Positions 11,553 through 24,264 are shown, counted from the first letter of the stretch. The stretch is DNA of 64,000 nt from Sorghum bicolor (GCF_000003195.3 NC_012874.2:60579768-60643767); one strand, 5' to 3'. Notes: generated from the letters alone by a model not told the origin. Program-made: numbers and translations.

Positions 11553-11981
11553 TCTATATACTCTTATAAAAGCTAAACCTCGTTAGATGTTTTATCTCTT
11601 CATGTAATGTCCACATTATATCAGCACAAAATGTCTCACTAACTTGCAATTCTTTCATGCAAGCTATTCATGTATCCCTTATTAATTATACAAAATGTCT
11701 ACATCATCTCTATTATGTTCATTACTTTTAATCCTTAATATATCAACGTAAAGTCATCTACATATGCTATTTGTTTCATCACCAATTCTTCTACAATGTG
11801 ATTAAATATTCTATAAGTTTTTCTTCTATTAGATTATCGTTTTCTACTAGATCCAATACAACAAAATAATATACAAATCAAATTCATATATACACATAGT
11901 ATATAGAATAGTAATGCTCTATATAAAAACAAATTTATTTTTTTAAATAATCACACGGCACCGCGTAGGGCATGATTCTAG
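11553..11981 (+). mobile_element. Small non-autonomous Helitron
   Basis: It starts TCTATATACTCTTATAAAAG and ends CTAG at 11978-11981, preceded by a short GC-rich stem-like region (acggcaccgcgtagggc) that interrupts an AT-rich body. The flanking bases are A on the left and T on the right, as expected for insertion between A and T. The 429-bp body has no coding capacity. All these are Helitron features; the hairpin is imperfect, which lowers confidence. Confidence 0.6.
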
Positions 11982-13968
11982 TTTATACAATTTGAATTAC
12001 TTTTTTTGCTACTATTGCAAGGACTAGTAATTTAGGAGAGATAATTGTTAAAAATTCATGGATTAACTTAGGACCTAAGCTAATCAATATTGCTTATATC
12101 TATTCTCTCTAATAGTTTCTTCATATATATTATGTCATAATACTCATATAGATGAATCTTATGTGTCTCCATGGAATAAACTTTAGCTGAAATCTTATCT
12201 TGAGCTATGCTTTTGACATAGAATTTGATATAATTATTGATTTGCACATTCATGTATTATGCCACGGTCTAAATGGTGGCACACATCATGCATGCAAACC
12301 TTAATTTCTATATAAGTACTTTCTTTTTTATAAGAATGAAAGGCAAGTAAGATGCAAATGTTAAACGTTTCTTTAGGTTGTCTTCCAAACAATGGTGAAT
12401 TTGGGTAACTTAGATATAGATTAAAGGAGTTTCTTTTGAATGTTTTTTCTAATTTAATGGATGTGGTTATTACATCAGGATAATGTAATGTTGACAAATA
12501 TTTGATGCAAATTTGGGGAATTACCTTGGCATTGTTTTTCTACTGGCATAGGTGGATACTTAACTATATTGAGGCCAACAAATATTCACAAGGGGATAAA
12601 AAAATCCTAGGGTGCACCTATAGCCTAATAAAATGGCTCCAAACATGTCGGTGTAGCGGGACAAATAGAGCAATAAATTAGGCCCATGGTTATCAGAGGC
12701 CTAGCCAAGCTCACAGTGGAACATAACTAACAACGTGTGGAGTGTGGTAGCAGGGCACTATCACAAAACAAAATGTTCGGTCTTAGCTTCTTCAACTACT
12801 CCTATACCATTATTTTGGGCGTTAAGTTGGAAAGTGTGGCAGCCGTTATGGTGAATTGGCGTGTAAGTGCGATATGGGATTCGTCCTCACACTAGGCCTA
12901 TATGTCTGATGCCCTAGCTTGCTTCATACAACCATGGCGTCGCCCTTGATCTACTCTTGGAGCTCTCACCCTCTAGTGACAGTTATGACCAAGCCTCTAA
13001 CCATGTTGTGTCGCTATTGATGCCGCGAGCAAGTGGGCTCTCTGATTTGGCTCTGCACTCTATCTGCAAAGAAACCACGGTCGATCCCCAGCAACTGACC
13101 TACACAATTCGATTTCTTGGTGAATGACTCTATCATGACCTGCACTTGTGGAGCTAGCTCTACCTCTGTCTTCCCAATCCCCGGAGCTCTAGGGACAACC
13201 ACCACATAGGAAGCAAAGCATATTGCCTAGTAAAAAACAATCTAAACCACCAATACTGTATCAATTTGGGTCCAAACCATTAACAGGTTTCCAGCTCAAC
13301 AAACCCAGCAATGCAATGCTCTTCCAACCTCTGGCGGCCCAACATCTCCCCTACAGGCCCACATAACCAGATCCTGTTTGACCCATTTATTTATTTATTA
13401 ATATATAATTAATCTAAAAAAAATTAATAATATATAATTTTACCGATTAACCAAGTTTTTTTTTTAGTTTCGACGGAGCTTTTTCCGAGGACGTATCACG
13501 TGTGCGGCGTGCACCTGGAGCTTCCTTTCTTGATTCCTTCTCGGCTCCATCTCATGCATGGATGGACTGATGGAAAACTAGAGAAAGAGCAACGATCAAG
13601 ATACCTCCCCCTGCTCTCTAGTCTATTCTCTGGCCACGCAAGCAACTTTCTTCCTCCTACGGACATGCATGCACCATTCCCAACAACAGCGGCCTTGCCT
13701 TGTACATATTCCTCGCTTCGTCAATGTTTTGTTCTGGCCAGCTAATCAATCAGTTCACACATTATTATATATATTATTACATTATAATATATAATAGATT
13801 CGCACCGGCATCTTGTATGCAAACCTCTACAGTTAGCGGTGCAAGTGAAGAGGGTTAACGCTAGAACAATTAGGCCAAAATCACCTAGAAGCTAGGATAT
13901 AGGCGGACAAGTAGTTTAAAGAACCGTTTGCATAGGATCTCATTCTCATCATAGTGAATATAATCCAC
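11982..13968. other. Intergenic DNA, nothing recognised
   Basis: No supported gene, RNA or element. The short open frames here have no recognised domain and no splice partners. 13380-13465 is AT-rich and includes a T10 run. Confidence 0.5.
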
Positions 13969-13970
13969 TA

Positions 13971-14114
13971 CCTTCGTTTCAAACTGTAAGTCATTTTGAC
14001 CTTTCTATGCACATAGCTTTTGCTACATACCTAGATATACATTATATCTAGATACATAGTAAAAGTTGTGTAACTAGAAAATCCAAAATGACTTACAATT
14101 TGGAATGGAAGAAC
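13971..14114. mobile_element. Stowaway-like MITE
   Basis: 144 bp flanked by TA on both sides (13969-13970 and 14115-14116). The ends are inverted: ccttcgtttcaaactgtaag against cttacaatttggaatggaag, a degraded form of the ctccctccgttcc Stowaway terminus. The interior is also palindromic (ctagatatacattatatctag). Confidence 0.75.
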
Positions 14115-14431
14115 TAAATAGTGAACAAGTAATCTAGACTATTGTTTTTTCATATAAAGTATATATCTCCAATTAGTAGGTTTTGGATAAAGATATGGTT
14201 AGATAAAAAAAACTTCCCCTAGAATACAAGTGTTTGGATCTCATTCTTATTCCTCTGTTCCATTCTTGTGGTTTTTTAAGATCAAAACATGACCTGAAGA
14301 AGGCTAAACCATTAAGATTATTGTATAGGAGGCTAGCTAAGCACTAATAGTTGCAGAACAACTTTAAAAGCATAATTAAACATTAAAAAGATCATGTACT
14401 TTGCATCGGAAAGCAGTATGATCATCTCCTA

Positions 14432-14709
14432 GGCTAGTCTCAATCGAAGTTTGAAAAGAGTTTATGCATTAAATAGATTGCCATATAGACAATTTTGATA
14501 ACATGACAGTGTATTTAAGAAGAGAGAGAAGAAATGATGAAACTCTCTTGGTATAGTTACGAACTCTCTATAAGTCTCAAAATTAAATGATTTTGCCATA
14601 GAATGAAATTCTCTATTGGAAGTGGATGTTTCATCCTAGTTTTATTTTATTTCATATGACATGGCAGTCTTAGAAAATAAAGCTATGAAATTCACCATTG
14701 AGACTAGCC
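14432..14709. mobile_element. Tourist-like MITE
   Basis: 278 bp with inverted ends ggctagtctcaatcg and (reverse complement) ggctagtctcaatgg. The flanking trinucleotides are cta on the left and tta on the right, close to the TTA/TAA target of PIF/Harbinger elements. It has no coding capacity. Confidence 0.7.
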
Positions 14710-14712
14710 TTA

Positions 14713-15440
14713 GCCATAAAAGCTTGCAACTCAAAGAACCCAACAGATTGGAAGATGGAAGGGGGTGCAGTAAATATGAGAAGACTACGAGAAAAATAAA
14801 TGGGCTTGTGGAACATTCAGGCCTCCTAGAGACTTATTTATTTTAGACAAATTTTTGAGTTAGAAATTCATTTATTCAGGGACAGGAAGAGTAACTCATT
14901 TTTTTCTGCATCTTCACAACCAGTTAACCTATATTTACTTATGCTTTGGGCTCTGGTAATCATAGATCGTGTGACACGTCGCATTGTAGCATGAAAAAAT
15001 ATATAGTTAGCCTAGAAAACACAATATACTTCATTTTTGCAGGCTACCAATGTATTGGCTTGGGGTTTTGGGCGCTGCTGCAACATAAGGACACTGAGAT
15101 GATCCGGTTAGCGAGCAAATGTTTGGAGGTGGTCGTTTTGAATATCTTCACCAAGAATGGATAGAAAAACGGTAATACACTTCGCTTATCATTTTCATTC
15201 TAAAGTGTGTTCTTTCCCTTTATTTAGTAATCAACATTTATGATGAAAATCTTGTAAGAGATTCGCTGTGTACGTTTGTAGAGACCAAAATTATTCCTTT
15301 TTCTAAAAAAAAAAGAAAACGCAATTTCGAATGGAGCACTATAGAGACTAAGCCTAGAACCCATTGAATATATAGCTGCTAGCCATATGCATTCACATGA
15401 CAGCGATATCTTTTTCATGGACTTCGCACGCACTCGGTGG
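14713..15440. other. Upstream intergenic DNA of DUF247 gene 2
   Basis: No supported gene. It contains a short A-tract (15304-15320) and ends at the conserved upstream block of the second DUF247 gene. Confidence 0.5.
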
Positions 15441-15475
15441 CATGCAACGCAAGTAACCACATATGCGTACGTACA
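15441..15475 (+). promoter_or_regulatory. Upstream block shared by both DUF247 genes (copy 2)
   Basis: catgcaacgcaagtaaccac followed by atatgcgtacgtac matches 9334-9368 upstream of the first DUF247 gene. It lies about 235-265 bp before the ATG and 45 bp before the TATA box, so it is in the right place for a proximal promoter element. Function is inferred. Confidence 0.55.
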
Positions 15476-15519
15476 TTAGTTGCCATTGGCTGGCAACGCC
15501 GATCGATCTTCGGTAGCTC

Positions 15520-15530
15520 TATATATTTAA
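15520..15530 (+). promoter_or_regulatory. TATA box of DUF247 gene 2
   Basis: tatatatttaa, about 180 bp upstream of the ATG at 15708, implies a 5' UTR of roughly 150 nt. It lies just after the conserved upstream block. Confidence 0.55.
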
Positions 15531-15707
15531 GCTTCGATCGATCTAGCCTAGCTAGATTAGTGTCTAACATTGATCCCTCCATGAAGATCCTACAAATCTA
15601 GCTATAGCTAGGGATCGATCGAATTCCATGTTTATGTTTACTTATTAGACACATCATCAGCTACGTGCATAGATCATATTAACTTCTGGTCGATCGGATC
15701 GTCCATC

Positions 15708-17392
15708 ATGGCGGCGGCGGCCGGCGGCGGCCGGCGGCCGTGGGTGTTGGACGTGGAGAAGAACCTGGGCGAAGCCGACGCGTCGGTGGAGGTGTCGCGG
15801 TGGCAGCGGCACAGCATCTACCGGGTGCCGGCGTGCATCAAGGACCTGAAGCCCAAGGCGTACAAGCCGCAGGTGGTGTCGCTGGGCCCCTTCCACCACG
15901 GCGACCCGGAGCTGGTGCCCATGGAGGAGCACAAGCGCCGGGCGCTGCGGCACCTGCTGCGCCGCGCCAAGCGGCCGCTGGAGGACTTCGTGGCCGCCGT
16001 GGACGACATCGCCGAGCCGCTGGAGAGCGCGTACCTGGACCTCGGCGCCGAGTGGCGCGGCGCCGGCGCCGGAGGCGGGAGGGAGCGGTTCCTGGAGGTG
16101 ATGATCGTCGACGGCTGCTTCCTGCTGGAGGTGATGAGGGCCGCCGGCCTCGACGGGAGGAACACCGCCGCCGTGGACTACGCGCCCAACGACCCCATCT
16201 TCAGCCACCACGGCGTGCTCTACATGGTGCCCTACATCCGCCGCGACATGCTCATGCTCGAGAACCAGCTGCCCCTCATCCTGCTCGAGAAGCTCGTCGC
16301 CGTCGAGACTGGCAAGCCTACGGTATGATTAATTGGTATATACATTCCTTCTTTTTCTTTTTTTGGTCTTGCCTTTCAATCAAATAAAGCAAAAGGCAAA
16401 GCTAGCTAGGCGTGTACCTGTCACCGTCATCATCTTGAGTTCTCCTCTCTTTTCACATGCATGGTATCACACTAGCTTGCCTTTCAAAACAAAAGTACTG
16501 GGTTTCTGCAGTTTCTAAGTTGTAACATGTCACAGATCAGAAATTTACAGACAGATCAGATCGAATATAATATCACTTTATCATCTTACAGAACGTACTA
16601 GAACTAACACAAAAGAAATTAATGTGATGGATGCAGAATGGCGATGTCATCAACAGGATGGTGCTGAGGTTCCTGACGCCGACGCCCCGGCTGGCAACCT
16701 CCGGCGTCGGCATCGGGCTGCACGCGCTGGACGTGCACCGGCGGAACATGCTGTACGGGCACTACCAGCACCGTTCCCCACGGCAGGTGCCGGAGACGGA
16801 CATCATCCGGTCGGCGGTGGAGCTGTACGAGGCCGGGATCCGGTTCAGGAGGAGCAGCTCGGAGAGCCTCCACGACATCCGGTTCCGGCACGGCGAGCTG
16901 AGCATGCCGGCGGTGACGGTGGACGACTCCACCGAGTACATGTTCCTCAACATGATGGCGTTCGAGCGGCTGCACGTCGGCGCCGGCAACGACGTGACGG
17001 CGTACGTCTTCTTCATGGACAACATCATCGACTCCGCCAAGGACGTGGCGCTGCTCAGCTCCAAGGGCATCATCCAGAACGCCGTCGGCAGCGACAAGGC
17101 CGTCGCCAAGCTCTTCAACAGCATCTCCAAGGACGTGGTGCTGGAGCCCGAGAGCGCGCTCGACGCCGTGCACCGGGAGGTGAACGCCTACTGCCGGAAG
17201 CCGTGGAACATGTGGCGCGCCAACCTCATCCACACCTACTTCAGGAGCCCCTGGGCGTTCCTCTCCCTCGCCGCCGCCGTCTTCCTCCTCGTCATGACCA
17301 TCATGCAGACCGTCTACACCGTGCTGCCATACTACCAGCCGAGCGGCGGCAGCGCTGACGGTGGCTCGCCGGCGGCGCCGGCTCCCATGTGA
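15708..17392 (+). CDS. DUF247 family protein, tandem copy 2
   Basis: Exons 15708-16322 and 16637-17392 (314-bp GT-AG intron, phase 0, same position as in copy 1) give 456 residues. DUF247 signatures: YRVPACIKDL from residue 38, YKPQVVSLGPFHHGDPELV, FLEVMIVDGCFLLEVMRAAG, NDPIFSHHGVLYMVPYIRRD, and after the intron FERLHVGAGNDVTAYVFFMD, KDVVLEPESALDAVHREVNA and NLIHTYFRSPWAF. A single C-terminal membrane segment (about 413-436) and a Gly/Ser/Ala/Pro tail follow. It is very close to copy 1 in both exons. Differences cluster at the N-terminus, around the loop after YLDLG (a Gly/Ala insertion) and at the start of exon 2. The gene is intact and its 3' end faces that of the acetyltransferase-like gene. 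Confidence 0.93.
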
Positions 17393-17896
17393 TCGATGTT
17401 TGCAGTGCAGCGTTTTATTTGCATTCATCTGCTGTATGTGTGTGCGGCACCTACCGGCCTTGTTGTGTACATTGGTGATCTGTTTGAGATTGTTGTTTTT
17501 CCGCTGTTTTTCTTGTCGAATATTGTGTTGATTAATGCTGTGGATTCCATTTGTTCATTTTCTGGCTTCCTCTTTTTTTCCTTTTCCTTTCAACTGAGTT
17601 TGTTTCTATTGTATTATTAATGGTTTTCAAATTACGGAAAAAGGATGGTATGGCAAACAAAATTGGGAAAAATCAGACTGCAATAATACTACCTCTGAGT
17701 GATTCTGATGGGACGAAATGTAATAAAAAGAAAAAAAACCAACACATATAGAGATCATGATTTGTACATTGACTTTCTCCGTGTAAGAGTAAGAGCCAAC
17801 TCTAAACATGTGGGCACCGCACTATTGACGAAATCGGTGGTGTATGCTGTGTTATTGTTTTCCCCTGAACAAATCATGTAGACATCGACGAAGCGG
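17393..17896. other. Convergent 3' UTR region
   Basis: About 500 bp between the stop codons of DUF247 copy 2 (+) and the acetyltransferase-like gene (-). The left part is T-rich 3' UTR with similarity to the 3' flank of DUF247 copy 1. No other gene is seen. Confidence 0.6.
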
Positions 17897-18993
17897 TCAG
17901 CCTCCAATTCCGATGAATTTCAACTGTCACACAAAAACAAATGACACAAGTGTGTATTAAGTTAAAATATAGTAGCGCTTCATGGATGAACTGGAATATG
18001 AAATAATGAAGAAACTAACAAAACATGTTTATATATATCTTACAAGGTTGTTCTGTGGTTCCCTCCAATAGAAGCCATGTATCAGGATTGGGGCGATGTT
18101 GCATGCCACTAGAACAAAAAACATGAGAGCATGCTTACCCACCCACTCCATAGGGAAAAACGGCTTCTTGTAAAAATAAACATCCACCTGAAAGTGCATA
18201 TTCATATATCATGTTGGTGACACATCAGAATCCATGTAACACACGCTTTTCATCACAGTTGGCATAAACTACAGACCTTCAGCTAGATAAACTAGCATAT
18301 CAAACAATGTAGGAGAGGCATAATTGTTAAAAATGTGAACACGTCCAGTATCTATGACTAATCAAAATTACTTATCTTTGTGTTTTCTCTCTGTTTATTT
18401 CCTAACATTTTACCATGTCTATAGTTTCTCTCTTTCACCATGGCACATAATGTGTCTTAAATATATGTTTAGCTGAAACCTTAACTTAAATTTGTTGGTC
18501 CCCATGTATGGTGACGTCATAAATTTGGATTTTTATATAATTACTTGCTATAAGTTTTTTATCTACATGTTGCTATAACATTTTCATTTACATTTGAAGT
18601 TGAAAATCTTGAGCTTATTTTACTAGGTACTCAAAAATCAATATTTTTTAAGAAAATATTTATTTATTCTCCAAATGTGTAACTATGATGGAGTAATAGA
18701 CATTTAAGCTGGACATCGTCGGTGGAGCTTAAATTGATATCTAGAAAAGGCCAACATTGTAAGCCTAATAATCAATATTTACTACAAAGGATTTTTAAAA
18801 ACAGGAGACCATAGAAAATTATGGTCTACAATAACTTTCTCCATCACTCAGTGCTTAATATGTACCAAAGAATTAAGTGCCTCTAGTTTTTTTTTAGAAA
18901 AATGCAGTGTTTATAGTTATACTATAATATAGAATAATTGGCCATAAATATACATGCAAACTTTGATCCGATTGATTGCACAACATGTATTTA

Positions 18994-19024
<31 letters not shown>

Positions 19025-22000
19025 ATTGATAGAACTGGGTAATTTAAAAGATGTATATAATTGATAGTGTACACTTTAGAGACGTGCACAACATGATTAT
19101 AGTGTACATAATTGATAGCTACTAGATCTTTCTACCTCTATAAGAATGTTTAGAATTTATCTTTTGTTCTAATGCACCTCATGAGAAATAACATTCAGGC
19201 TCCATGGAAAGCCTCCAATTGGTAATTTTAAAATGGAAAGAGACTATCTATTGGAGAATGATGTGTTTCAAACATACCATAAGGAAAAAAAATAGTACTT
19301 AAGTTATATTTTTTTGTCGATATACTTGGACCTTAATTTGTTTCTTTTTTTTTGCAACATCTCCTCACATTCATGTATCTCGACTACTGCAATACTCCAT
19401 CAAATGAATGACGGAACTTTATCATGTGATTATTTGAGAAAATAAAATTATTGTACCAACCAGCAAATAGATTCCTGCAAAGAAGAGACCCGCCGAGCCC
19501 GTGGTGACGCAGGTGTAGCTCAGACTATACAACGATTTGTTCATGTGCATGCCTGCAAGTTAATTCACAAAAGATGTAGATGACAATTAATCGCCTAATA
19601 CATAATAAACAAGTGCTAATATAATCTACACCTATTGTATATATAATTACACCTAATACATAATAACAAGTTAATTACTGAATAAAATAAGTAACCGTTG
19701 ACATTGATTACTGAAGTCCCAGTACTGAAATTTTACTAATCGTTCCATAGTAGTACTTTTGAAAATTTTCAGTAGTGAATTCTATGTTACTATGTGAGAA
19801 TATTGTTCTACTCTAGGGTGTAGAAAGGTGCTGCCATACAACACAATTATTAATAATGGTCATAATAACAAAATGCTTGGTTAACAAATCATTTCATTAC
19901 CAAACAAGTCAAGCGAGACGCCAAGAATCAGCAAGATTAGCGATGGAATAGACCACCGTACTATTCTTTTGCTATGCTGCTGCAGTAAAAAAGAAGTAGC
20001 AACTGAAAGTTAAATTGAATGTACACAATAACTCCCATAGAAAGACCAAAAAATTCAGAATGATGAGACATTTTGAAACTGAACTTTGGCTCTGGGTATA
20101 TACCTTGAAGTGCACAATGACATGGCCAATCTGGAGGCCAATCAAGCAGGTCACAATTGCCATCAAGGAACTACAAATTGTAAAGACATAGTTTAGGACT
20201 ACAGGATGTGATTTTAGAAAGTAGCTAGCTAGACTACTGTAAGGCACTAATTACCTGAGCAGGCCCTCAGGATCAAAGGGGGCTTCACACCATGTTGGAG
20301 CATCTGATGGAAGCGGCCCATTTCGAGGGGAGTTGATGCTGCATTGCTTTAATAAAAAAGGAGATATGGTAGACTGTTAGTTCTCTCATTTCTCAAAAAA
20401 CTTCAACATTTAAAAGACAGTTTTAGAAATGCTGGGATCAAATAGCTAGCAATAGCCAAGGTTCTTTCATGGATGTTAACTTCTAGGCCAGATATATTTC
20501 AGCAACTGAATGTTTTTTCATACCGCTGTTTTGAGATAAACTGGGTGTGCGTAGAGATGTTGGATTCCAAGAACACATCGATCGATCATGCCGACAGCAT
20601 TGCAGCCAGGCCCTGTATCACCCCTCACCCCACATTTCACCTGCATGCAGCAATATATAGCTCATAAACAGAACAAAGAACAGCCTGAAACAAACGTGAA
20701 TTAATTCCATATATATATATATATTGAAATATTTATTTCTAAAATTTATTAATTTAATTACCATAAAGTTTTTCAAAGTGGTGTCTGGAGATGTGACCAC
20801 ATATTCCCAATCTGGCACATACATGCCATACAAAAGCACCGTGTAGGTGACCGTGAGAACCAAACCCACAAACCTGAGAAAAATATAACAAACAGGTGAT
20901 GCAATGCAGAACTCGTAACTAAGTTATGATCTAACCAACTGGATATATTTTACTATTATTTCAAGTGTGTTGGTGTTCTAGCATGCTTACAGCTGATGAC
21001 GGTATCTTCTGATCAAGACATAGCCACCGGCTCCATTGTCACTTGCACCACCTCGTAGCCATATTTCGCATAGTGCCACTGCAAAGTAGGCTATTGCAAT
21101 TCTCTACAACAAGTGGACAATTTTAATTTGAAGTTTTGGACGACGTTTGCTGGATGGATCGGAGATACATATATGCAGAGCATAATATATGATCTTTTAG
21201 AAAAGAAAAAAAAATGTGATACGTTTAAGGTGGACTCCTAGAATGTGGATGACAAATAGATAGAGGTATATGGTGATACCTGAAGTATGCCCATTAACCG
21301 TATCTTGTGAAGATCGACTCCGTAACTAAGATCGTGGATGGTGTGAAAGTAGCCACCTTGAATAGAAAAGGTCAAGTTATTGTTATTTCCAATGTTTTCG
21401 CTAGATTGAAAGATCCATACATATTGAAAGAATCATTGATTCAGACTAATCAATCGAAGGAATAAATACTAAGAACCAGGCCAATGTTATACCTTGCAGT
21501 AGTAGGCCTAGAAGGAAGAGCTTTGAAGCCCGGATTAGAGCCTTCTTGGTTGCCAGGGTTTTGTTTGGCACTCTCTATACAAAATGAAGTGGGTATATTA
21601 GAATTTTTTTTTCAACATATATACTATAAACAAAATATAAAATTTACCGTAATTAAGTCTTTGCTATATATTGAACATCATATAAAATGTTTTGCATTGG
21701 AATTTTGTTCAACTACCTTGTACGCAAAGGCCAATGAGACTCCAACGATGAAGAGGAAGAAGGGGAACACAAAATCTGCAAGTGTGACGCCGTCCCACGG
21801 AGAGTGGCTGATGGCTGGGACAAGGCCACCAACATCGTCCACAAGGATCATAAGCTGTCATATTTGCAAGGTAGCCATACATACTGAGAGAGCTTCTTTA
21901 ATTCGTCAACGAAATATCTAAATGAATATGACAATAACAATGAACTGTATTATTATGTTTGTATCGATCTTCTCGCTACTAGGAAGCTGCTAATTTGAAA

Positions 22001-24141
22001 CATTAAAACACTGAATTATTTGTAAATTATGGAGCAAAGCTGGACAAGATGGAGTGGAAAAGTCCCAAACATGTCCAAAAGGCTCCATTGATCCATTATT
22101 ATTGGACTCTGGGTGTTGTCTCTATCACTTGGGGCATGGGGGACCAATGCCACTGACGACCAGCACTCGTTTGTTTCCATGGAAATGGGCTGAATTAGAA
22201 AATAATATCTGAAGTCAGTCAATGAACTCCCTCTGCCTTTAGTTATTGGGCGATGTACTTGGTTCAGCTTGTTGTTTTGTTGTGTGGACAGATGTGTTTT
22301 CTTCAGTTTTTGGGGAAAAAAGATTTTGGTATCACACCACACGTCGATCGCTCAACGCGCCTTGAAATCGTTTAGCCAGGAACTGCCCACAATGTACGTC
22401 ACAAAAGATAAGCTTATCTGCCGAATCTGTCAGCATTCAGTAGTGTTTTTCTCTCACAATAAATCAGCGAACAATACTTTTAGTCATAATGTTTTAGCCA
22501 AGTGAACAGGCTCGATACTACCGGACCACACACAAGGCCCATATTTCCTAGACGTGTTGACGAGAGAGAGAACGACCTTATGTGTCCGCGAAATTCCACA
22601 GGTGAGAAACAGTGTATAGTTTGTCACCATGGAGCGTAATCAAGAACAAGCCTGGAATATAAATCTCAAGCTTTAATTTAGCCATTAGGCGACGTATGTA
22701 GTGGCTTGGGCTCATCTTAAATGTTCATTTGTTTTACGCGTGTGTGGATGTATTTGCTTCGCGTTTTGTATCGCATCACACGTTATTGATCACTCAAGAC
22801 ACGCCTGTTACTTTATTTATTCGCTTGTATGTCTTTCTTTTTTTGTGAACTATTCACTTGTATATCTCAGGTGCCTGCAGATCTTTTGTCACTGTTTTGG
22901 CGATATATAGAAATAAAAATACAATTTGTCTCTTGTGTTAGTTTATTGTGTGAGATTATATTGTTGTTTGAGGAAACTCTACAAATTCAGGCATCTAAAA
23001 TTATATAACAACTAACTCCCTTATTTATTTACTAATAAAAATATATTACTGTGTCAGGGTGGCATCATGAGGTCTCGATCGATCGTTTAGGAGTTGCCCA
23101 CCCAGAACGCAACAAAAGACCAAAGCACCGGACGACACACGGCCATGCATTTCCTAGACATGTTGACGATAACGACGTGGCCTACTCCCACCTCCGTTCC
23201 TATATATCGTGGATCTAAACAGGCACTAAGTTCATATATTTCTAGTTCACCACAAATGCATGTCTATCAGTAGTCGTTGTCATATCGTGGGTAAATAAGT
23301 GTTTGCGTTTTCACTGGTTGGTGGAAGACAAATTTATCAGGAAATTAAATCAGCTTATTTAGATTGGAGCTAATTAATGATTAGCTCTTCTGGATCTAAA
23401 CGTGTCAAGCTAATATCTAACTAGCCTATATGTAGCCGCCGGTCGAGGATCGCTGCCGTTCATTTTATTTCTGACAGCAAGCAAACGGTGCCACCGTTGC
23501 CTCTCTTGCAGGCCTTGTTTGGTTCGCGAAAAGAAAAACTTTTGGTTCCCGTAGCACCTTTGTAACTATAGCAATTAGTATCAATCATAGACTAATTAGT
23601 TTTAAAAGTTTCATCTCGCAAAATATATATAAACTATATAATTAGTTATTTTTTAATTTATATTTAATGTTTCATGTGCCTAAATATTCGACGTGTGGGG
23701 CGAAATTTTTTTGGATGAAAACTAAACAGGGCCAAGCCAAAACTAACGCGCAAGCGCGTCTGTATGTCATTCACTGTTCTTTGTGTGATGGCACTCTACC
23801 GCTGCAGGTTCTCCTAGACGACCCATACCAACCCATCCATGATCGTCACGCATGCAGTTCCGGCTGTGAACGAACGAGTAGCTAGGAATAGGAACGCAGC
23901 AGTAGATACTGACCACGACGGTGATGCCTCTGAAGACATCCAGCGAGGCCAGGCGCTGCCCCCTCGTCGTCGGCCCTTGTGTCGCCGTCGTCGTCGTCGT
24001 CGTCGGAGCCGACGTGCTCGCCCAGCCGCCGCCAGCCTCGATGTCTCGGTGGCCCTCGCCGCCATTTGCTGGGTTCGTTGTTGCCGAGCCGCCGTTGACG
24101 CCAGCGGGGAAGTCGACGCTCTTCGCCGCCGTTGCTGCCAT
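17897..24141 (-). CDS. Heparan-alpha-glucosaminide N-acetyltransferase-like membrane protein
   Basis: Thirteen exons, all with GT-AG borders and consistent phases: 24141-23914, 21854-21717, 21574-21493, 21356-21280, 21103-20991, 20873-20762, 20640-20524, 20346-20255, 20170-20104, 19979-19901, 19552-19461, 18187-18044 and 17923-17897, giving 455 residues. Signatures in order: RLASLDVFRGITVV at the end of exon 1, LMILVDDVGG, HSPWDGVTLADFVFPFFLF, IVGVSLAFAYK, KIRLMGILQRIAIAY, LYGMYVPDWEY, a Cys-containing loop VKCGVRGDTGPGCNAVGMID, INSPRNGPLP, WCEAPFDPEGLL, MAIVTCLIGLQIGHVIVHF, and MEWVGKHALMFFVLVACN. The His in the HSPW motif (about residue 93) aligns with the acetyl-accepting His of the animal lysosomal enzyme. 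The family moves acetyl groups across a membrane; plants have no heparan sulfate, so the substrate is unknown. Intron 1 is long (2.06 kb) and holds a MITE. The gene appears complete. Confidence 0.93.
23511..23733. mobile_element. MITE in intron 1 of the acetyltransferase-like gene
   Basis: 223 bp with ends ggccttgtttggtt and (reverse complement) ggccctgtttagttttc. The interior phrase actaattagttttaaaagtttcatctcg is typical of a very common grass MITE. The superfamily is not resolved because no clear target duplication is visible. A degraded relative is at 31085-31312. Confidence 0.7.
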
Positions 24142-24256
24142 GGACGACGCTCTAGCTACTTTGCTAGTCTAGCGCGTGGAGAGCACTCGCGGAGTCGCGG
24201 TTGACTAGCTAATAATGGAGATGGGGCGAGCAGAGGCTCACACCACCCGTGCCGCG

Positions 24257-24264
24257 TATTTATA
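24257..24264 (-). promoter_or_regulatory. TATA box of the acetyltransferase-like gene
   Basis: On the minus strand the sequence reads ctataaatacgcgg, with TATAAATA 116-123 bp upstream of the ATG at 24141. This predicts a transcription start near 24225-24230. Confidence 0.6.

Noticed and set aside
11982..15440. Search for a small secreted Cys-rich gene (stigma partner of a self-incompatibility locus)
   Set aside because: No frame of 60-120 codons with a signal peptide and a Cys pattern was found. The frame at 13500-13745 has neither a convincing signal peptide nor conserved spacing.
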